Shown here: in pieces, positions 59,901-64,000 of the stretch
How positions within the stretch are numbered: position 1 is the stretch's first letter
Layout of the letters: each line of letters starts with the position of its first letter
From: Albugo candida
Lineage: Eukaryota > Oomycota > Peronosporomycetes > Albuginales
Direction of reading: 5' to 3'
Assembly: GCA_040437565.1 (NCBI GenBank)
Contig: JBDOQK010000004.1
Coordinates: forward strand, 248,001-312,000
DNA: 64,000 nucleotides
Program-made: the position numbers and the translations under genes
Notes under the pieces: generated by a model
The model's database searches: none
What the model was told of the DNA's origin: nothing
Seen by the model: the letters and a program-made list of their open reading frames with translations, nothing else

Positions 59901-60950
59901 ATTCGATGCTTTTAGCAGCCCGTAGAAGCCGATCGCGCGATACGGTTTGGCTGCAAAAATTCCACCAAGTAGAATTACGTGAAAACTTTTTGTCTCCCGC
60001 GATAATTCTGCGCACATTACATTGATCAGCAAACCATAGGTCTAGTAACGCAAACGAAATGCAAGATTTTGCGTAATAATTTGTATCTCAGCAAATCGGA
60101 GACAGAACGAACACAATCTGATTATCCATTTGCTTGTAATCTGGGCTGATCTGGTACTCAATTGCACGTGTCGAAGGTGAAGTTTTTGCGCAAAAGAAAA
60201 AAGTCCGGATCAGTTGAGGCAGCAGAATCATGAACGCATCTTCTCATTGATCAAAATGAGCTCACAAGGCTTCAGTTAATATTCGTGTCGTCCTTGGTTC
60301 GGTCAATATAAACTCGCGAAGGAATGCAATATTTGAGCGTGAAAGAGCATCTTCGAATCATCACGAGGCGTTTGTCGCCGACAAAATGGAAAACGTCCTT
60401 AGCGTGATAACGGCTGTGTAATGGAGTACTTGAAATGGATAAAATAAATTCAGAGCTTGTCCCAAAGCACATTGCTGAGGAAGAGGGCCTCCATCACAAC
60501 AGTATTTGTTCCAAGTACTGCTCAGTTGTAAGTTTGTATGAAGGCGCTTTTCCTGGAAGATAATACGAAGACTTTTTTTAATTTTATAATTTAATCGTTC
60601 GCTACGCATTTATGTGGCGATTGTTACTTGTTGGTCGACTTGTTTCGGTACAATGATTTGATAGACGACTAAGACCTCAACCGACCGATTACGCTCCCTT
60701 TCATGTTAGAAATATTAACATGGCTTGAGCACCCATATGCTACATGACGTGGGCTTGATACTTCATTAGAAAAGATCTATGCGACAATAGTTTGAAGCTT
60801 AGTCTAATTCAGATACTCTCCAATTTCCGTGCTAAACTCGATACTAAATGGGTCCTTCCGAGTTGATGCTACCAACGCGAATATAAATAATATTGGGTCG
60901 AGTATACACCACATAGTGGGGATTTAATGGATTGTAGCGAGTGTCCACAA
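56961..60950. other. AT-rich DNA with no recognisable gene
   Basis: Several frames of 60-106 codons without motifs, for example 58457-58777 (plus) and 58886-59122 (plus, ending NVDYKWYFSASNALQLEAEK). 58886-59000 resembles family X weakly (TTGCAG-ATATG and GATCCAAGGCG). A minus-strand frame across the gap at 57864 (57662-58061) has a charged, protein-like C-terminus (FTKEEFSDAEIEYVDITQLE) but no ATG. Confidence 0.45.
57864..57963. other. Assembly gap, flanks duplicated
   Basis: 100 N. The 66 bases at 57798-57863 recur identically at 57964-58029. Confidence 0.97.
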
Positions 60951-60959
60951 GGTCTATCT

Positions 60960-61350
60960 CAAAAGTAATCTTGAATGTCAAGAGGAAGAAGTGCCTACCT
61001 GACACATGTATATTTGCTTACAGAAATCCATCCAAGTATATATGCATTGCTCCATCAGGAATAATTGATGGGACAGGAATCCGCGTTTTACTTATTGCTT
61101 CATTGTTGGACCGGATCCAATTTATTGCTACTTGCAAGCGTTCACGTTTTTCGTCGATTCCCAACATAGGACGTGCACTGTCTGGGCATAAGCGCCAAAA
61201 TTCCCTCCCCCCCCGCATTTATCGATCGCATCAGATTAGTTACCATCATGACATAATATCGAACACATTTCCGCTTTGAGAGCCTTTTCTCCAATGCTGA
61301 TTTGACACAAGTTCAAGACTCGCGCCTTGGATCCGAGAATGATCGAAGTA
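60960..61350 (-). repeat. Dispersed family X, copy 3
   Basis: The reverse complement aligns with 23145-23370 and 25620-25880: TCTTTACAGCACTCC, CCAAGGCGCGAGTCTTGAA, AATCAGCATTGGAGAAAAGG, then GCACGTCCTAT matching GCACGTTCTAT of copy 2. A minus-strand frame to 61018 reads LGIDEKRERLQVAINWIRSN and IPVPSIIPDGAMHIYLDG. It contains an 8-base C run (61208-61215). Confidence 0.6.
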
Positions 61351-61942
61351 GGAGTGCTGTAAAGACGATAGCATACTAAATAGGTTTAGCCGTAAGAAAT
61401 GCCTGACTGGTATTCATAATGAGCCCATGAAAATTTACTGCTTTAAATTTCGTGCAAGATGAACACTTTGGATAAGCACGCGTGGGTTTACTTTGGTTTT
61501 AGATAACACACTGTTTTGGGAAGTAAGGAATGCAGCTAGGCCTTCGTTTTGCCAACTTGCACACTCATGTCAAACTAGTTACTCTACGACTTTGAAAATT
61601 TCCTTGTAGACCAGACGTATCATTTTGACATTTACGTCATGTTGAAAAAGGTGAGTACCGAGTGCCAAAGCCTAGACGACCCAAAAAATAAAATTGAGTC
61701 AAATTTAGGCGGTGCTCATTGCTTAAAGCCTATTGAAACGAATCATGCTTTTCTCACTCGCATATATTGCCCACGTAGATCTAAAGCTTTGTAATCTTAT
61801 GATATTACGCCCCAAGCGCTTATGTGTCCCGCATGTATTGGAATCTGATCGGGGAGGACACAGTAGCCCTAGACAGTCACAAGTGATCCGCATTGTATAG
61901 TAAAGTACCAGCAAGCTAGGCTCAATGTACTTTTAGAAAAGC
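61351..61942. other. Intergenic, nothing recognised
   Basis: Short ORFs only. Confidence 0.5.
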
Positions 61943-62447
61943 ATGAAGAGGTCAGGTTGTAATACACCACGGTTGATGGCGTCAAGACTGGATGGAGGGC
62001 AATCTATGGTTGAACAGAAAGCTTTTCAGTTCAGTTATAAAAAAGGAGAGCATGTGGAGTACATGACCAAAGAGTTAGAAGATTTTGTCGAGTGTGGCAT
62101 CAATCTGTCCGAGTTATTTATACCCATTTTCGTCGCTCTTTAATCTTGGTCCAATTTCGCTAGTTGACCTCGGCTACAAATCGCGGCTCGTAAGCATAGG
62201 GATCAATTATGAGGCTTTTTGCACCAGAATGGAGGTATCAGGATTCAAATTTTCACTACTTTCCTGTGCTGATAGGCGACTTTATACAGCCACACATTGG
62301 AATGAACGAACAAAGTCCAACATATTTATACAGGCTCGCATTCCTGCCGATGTTTGGCCTTCTCTAGCGAGCCAAATAACCGACGGAACGTGGCAGATTC
62401 CAGACTATGATTCCGTTATTCCGATGAGAATAATAAAGATGCGATAA
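61943..62447 (+). pseudogene. Hypothetical coding remnant in two overlapping frames
   Basis: ATG at 61943 opens 66 codons (MKRSGCNTPRLMASRLDGG, then KKGEHVEYMTKELEDFVECG). A second, longer frame overlaps from about 62085 and runs to 62447 (GYKSRLVSIGINYEAFCTRM, then ARIPADVWPSLASQITDGTW). Both have protein-like composition and the overlap suggests one gene with a frameshift or an unspliced junction. No family recognised. Confidence 0.3.
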
Positions 62448-63550
62448 TGCTTGGATTATCGATTTGGAATTGACGATAGAAAGATCTTCTGATCTCAATC
62501 CTTTGACTGCAGCAGAGTCTACAGATAGATACGCCTAGTGCGTGACTGAAAAGCTTATCAATTTGGATGTGATTACCTTACGAAGTAAATTCACAAGAGC
62601 GTAACGATTGCATCATAGCGAACTATGCTGCTGCTGTCGTTGTTAGTAACACAACGTCAAGGTGGTAACTGTGCCAACTATTATGTAATATGATATGCAT
62701 GGAATTTATGAGCATGTTTGCTCGTTTACGACAGTAGCAGATGTATCAAACGAGCGTTTCTGTTTTTGTGGCAGGCTGGGGAATGATTTAAAATTCAATT
62801 CCACACAGTTATGGCAACTTTTTTAGATAGGAACTCGTACCTGCGCACAGCAGCCTACGATACGAAAAAGGACTTTTTAATTAATTAACAGAAACAAAGA
62901 TAGCTTTCTCTATGATCTGCTTCTCCAGCATGACCTTACGTTCTCTTCTCTTCTCTGCAGCGGCTGGACATCTGCTCTGTCACTGTAAAACTTGAAAGAC
63001 GTTGCTCAATAAAAATGTTGGAAAAGTGTCTAATTGGAGTAAGCCCTACGCATTCTTTCTCACTTGGTCAATAATTCACTTTGCAGTGTACCATGCGCTA
63101 ATGGGGTACAAATTGTTAATACATCCAACTCACGCGCAACATGTATTTGCAAAACTCGCTTGGAGTCGATCATGTTCAATCGAGGAGAGATAGCTCACAA
63201 GAGCAATCTCTGATGCAGTGGAAGTGCTTCTTGTATTGGTGATGAAATGCATAATAAGAAGTGACCCGCAAGTAAACAACCTTGCACACAAGCTATCTTA
63301 TCTTCCTTAAAACAGATTAACGAGCGTGATTGGAGCTGCTCTCCCTTCAATCCCTCATATTCTGTTTTTACAAGTTGTCGAGTCGACTGTGAGTTGGATG
63401 GATTATGACTTGACTCGACATAGCGTGATTGTTCGTCAGGGTGCTCTCTTATAGCGTGATAATCTCGAACAACAACAATGGAACTATAACTGCACAATCG
63501 CGTCAGAGTAATGTTTATATCCGAATGGTATCATTCCTGATTATTTTAAT
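62448..63550. other. AT-rich DNA with no recognisable gene
   Basis: Short ORFs (100 codons at most) without motifs; no structured repeat. Confidence 0.5.
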
Positions 63551-63557
63551 TAACGTG

Positions 63558-64000
63558 TTACGCTGCTTGTGTAAACAAGGATAATCTGTGCTTTGATTTG
63601 CTTTCTAACTTTCTTAGTGTTGCTTGTGCTTGTAGCAAGTCCTTACTTACTTGATCATGCCACGCTTCAATGACTTCCAGTTTCTCCAAAGCGATGTGTT
63701 GCGTATTGAGCAGTATGCTCTCTGCGTACTTGAGTTTGCGCATGCCTTCGACGGCTAGGGCGGCATTGGGATTGACATAAACCAGTGTACGCCGAGCATA
63801 GTCGATGACAGCTTGAGGGAATTTAGGCGTCTTGAGATTTGCAAGCTCGGGTGCAAATTTTCGATATCGACGGTATGATTCGGGTTGTATTACGTGAGAT
63901 GCAGCATCCATAGCTCGACCAGCTTCGATTGCTAATGGATAACATCGTGTAACAAACTCATTCAACGTTCCAGTGTATTCCGGCGCGACTAAATCTGATA
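63558..64000 (-). CDS. Unknown protein, C-terminal part (N-terminus beyond the window)
   Basis: The minus-strand frame is open without interruption from the right window edge to the stop at 63558-63560, at least 146 codons, and contains no ATG that would clearly be the start. It begins inside the gene with DLVAPEYTGTLNEFV. The visible protein is helical and charged, with YRRYRKFAPELANLKTPKFP and VIDYARRTLVYVNPNAALAV, then a likely coiled-coil end (EKLEVIEAWHDQVSKDLLQA) and a basic tail. It has no stops and a less AT-rich composition than the neighbouring DNA, so it may be a living host gene or part of a larger element. I do not recognise the family. Confidence 0.5.
   Translation of the reverse strand, partial: SDLVAPEYTGTLNEFVTRCYPLAIEAGRAMDAASHVIQPESYRRYRKFAPELANLKTPKFPQAVIDYARRTLVYVNPNAALAVEGMRKLKYAESILLNTQHIALEKLEVIEAWHDQVSKDLLQAQATLRKLESKSKHRLSLFTQAA

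Noticed and set aside
1-64000. CRISPR array, bacterial operons, ribosome binding sites, rRNA
   Set aside because: No regularly spaced direct repeats with spacers, no rRNA-like stretch, and gene structure is eukaryotic (introns suspected, Pol III tRNA and SINE).

Overview
The window looks like gene-poor, repeat-rich nuclear DNA from a eukaryote, most likely an oomycete (downy mildew, white rust or Phytophthora relative). The best evidence is the LINE reverse transcriptase, whose core motifs (GVKQGDP, FADDSTL, GNYRPIAL) closely match oomycete LINEs as I know them. The mix of a FAR1-type MULE, a hAT transposon, Ty1/Copia and chromodomain Ty3/Gypsy elements and a tRNA-derived SINE also fits. The organism call is inference. 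I see no intact, recognisable host protein gene; the only clearly functional-looking gene is a tRNA-Leu(CAA) at the left edge.

Layout: 152-233 tRNA-Leu (minus). 322-7673 LINE copy A, nearly full length, flanked by an 18-bp target-site duplication (TSD) and split near its 5' end by a SINE with its own 17-bp TSD. 7692-7858 a scrap of LINE leader. 7875-15515 LINE copy B of the same family, with a 16-bp TSD and an internal RT repeat around an assembly gap. 15600-18060 a truncated Ty1/Copia fossil (minus). 18-33 kb is AT-rich decayed DNA holding an ancient LINE scrap at 22.4 kb and copies of three unrecognised dispersed families, called X, Y and Z here. 33.6-34.9 kb an element with long inverted ends; 35.1-35.8 kb a GC-richer block ending in the LINE 3' tail; 36.7-37.7 kb a second Z copy joined to a coiled-coil ORF. 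41415-45945 a Ty1/Copia fossil with both LTRs and a 5-bp TSD. 46.26-48.81 kb a hAT transposon nested in a miniature inverted-repeat element. 49.5-51.3 kb a MULE transposase relic, bracketed by two inverted LINE tails. 51.67-55.92 kb a chromodomain Ty3/Gypsy fossil. 56-63.5 kb more decayed DNA with further Y and X copies. 63558-64000 the C-terminal part of an open, unrecognised gene that leaves the window.

There are twelve gaps of exactly 100 N. Eight have the same sequence on both sides, one is near-identical and one is a diverged repeat, so many apparent tandem duplications are unmerged contig overlaps and not biology. I did not find a convincing new biological system. The most interesting signals are a 22-nt hairpin shared by LINE 3' ends and solo tails, the nested transposon structures, and the X/Y/Z families, which look like decayed spliced genes I cannot name.
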